From NCBI GenBank assembly GCA_016290135.1, contig JAEESW010000013.1, positions 1 to 51,886 on the forward strand: a stretch of 51,886 nt of DNA, in the 5' to 3' direction. The DNA is from a bacterium. Lineage in GTDB: Bacteria; UBP6; UBA1177. This document shows, one piece after another, positions 51,471-51,886 of this stretch. Within the stretch, counting starts at the first letter, position 1; every line of letters begins with the position of its first letter. The position numbers and the translations under genes were made by a program. Under the pieces are notes generated by a model. It saw nothing but the letters and a program-made list of their open reading frames with translations, ran no database searches and was not told where the DNA came from.

Positions 51471-51779
51471 CTAATAAGTCTTAATCTCAATTTCAACACC
51501 GGCGGACAGATCGGTCTTCATAAGCTCGTCCATCGTCTGGTTTGTCGGATTGAGTATATCGAGAATTCTTCTGTGGATTCTCATCTCGAACTGCTCGCGC
51601 GATTTTTTGTCTACGTGCGGAGAACGGAGAACACAGTATTTGTGGATCTTTGTCGGAAGCGGAATCGGTCCGGCAATTCTCGCACCGCTGCGCGATACAG
51701 TTTCAATAATTTCGCCGACGGATTGATCAAGTATCTTGTGATCAAATGCCTTCAATTTGATTCTGATCTTGTCACTCAC
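51471..51779 (-). CDS. rpsJ: 30S ribosomal protein S10
   Basis: A 102-residue S10 ([54 protein letters not shown]), also the NusE antitermination factor. I start at GTG 51779 behind AAGAGGTG; an in-frame start at 51806 would overlap the end of tuf. Confidence 0.96.
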   Translation of the reverse strand: MSDKIRIKLKAFDHKILDQSVGEIIETVSRSGARIAGPIPLPTKIHKYCVLRSPHVDKKSREQFEMRIHRRILDILNPTNQTMDELMKTDLSAGVEIEIKTY

Positions 51780-51798
51780 TTCAACACCTCTTAAAAAA

Positions 51799-51886
51799 CT
51801 ATTCAATTATCTTGGAAACAACGCCTGCGCCGACCGTTCTGCCGCCTTCTCTGATTGCGAAACGGAGACCTTCGTCCATCGCGATC
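51799..51886 (-). CDS. tuf: Elongation factor Tu, C-terminal end (5' part outside window)
   Basis: About 28 residues remain at the right edge, reading [20 protein letters not shown] then VVSKIIE and TAG. This is the universal EF-Tu C-terminus. It lies 19 nt upstream of rpsJ, the common str-S10 junction. Confidence 0.95.
   Translation of the reverse strand, partial: IAMDEGLRFAIREGGRTVGAGVVSKIIE

Overview
The window appears to be chromosomal DNA from an anaerobic, probably Gram-negative bacterium. An Rnf complex, a ferredoxin-dependent branched-chain 2-oxoacid oxidoreductase, a 2-hydroxyacyl-CoA dehydratase-type activase and a carbamate kinase point to fermentative or amino-acid metabolism. 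Many N-terminal lipoproteins and secreted Cys-rich proteins with Thr/Asp/Pro linkers recall deltaproteobacterial or Myxococcota-like lineages. I cannot place the organism more precisely from sequence alone. TTG and GTG starts behind clear GGAGG sites are common, and several starts below were moved to match the Shine-Dalgarno site.

Layout. 1-194: the end of a tyrosine recombinase gene. 203-4147: ilvE followed by a four-subunit 2-oxoacid:ferredoxin oxidoreductase (VOR type), closed by a strong terminator. 4208-6916: two related lipoproteins around a secreted Cys-rich protein. 7003-8388: a MATE transporter. 8484-10853: a C25 (gingipain-like) protease with a Cys-rich tail. 10966-13802: two tandem lipoproteins carrying chlorophyllase-like alpha/beta hydrolase domains on Thr-Asp-Pro linkers. 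14101-18183: rnfCDGEA, with no rnfB. 18184-23183: an accessory block that looks AT-richer by eye. It holds a second Cys-rich secreted protein, a broken ATPase gene, an XRE regulator, three secreted or DUF1566-like genes, a HigBA-type toxin-antitoxin pair and a DUF4143 ATPase. It ends in a diverged second copy of the last 23 codons of rnfA, so the block probably entered at the rnfA 3' end. 23191-23865: a HEPN/Abi-like gene. 24192-38133: housekeeping and metabolic genes (radical SAM-DUF2344 fusion, 1413-residue activase, arcC, a cyclic-2,3-diphosphoglycerate-synthase-like NTPase, M3 peptidase lipoprotein, ispE, panB, rsmA). 38154-51886: the S10-spc-alpha ribosomal cluster on the minus strand, from the end of tuf to rplQ.

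Most interesting points. (1) Three otherwise different Sec-exported proteins (5574-6425, 8484-10853, 18260-18787) end in the same kind of tail: Gly-Cys-Ser plus four mostly hydrophobic residues, with Cys exactly six residues from the C-terminus after a polar linker. None has an N-terminal lipobox and no membrane helix follows the Cys. This may be an undescribed C-terminal anchoring or sorting signal. (2) A terminator hairpin whose loop is the rpsS stop codon, followed at once by a promoter, splits the S10 operon before rplV. (3) The rnfA 3'-end remnant marks the far edge of the accessory block.
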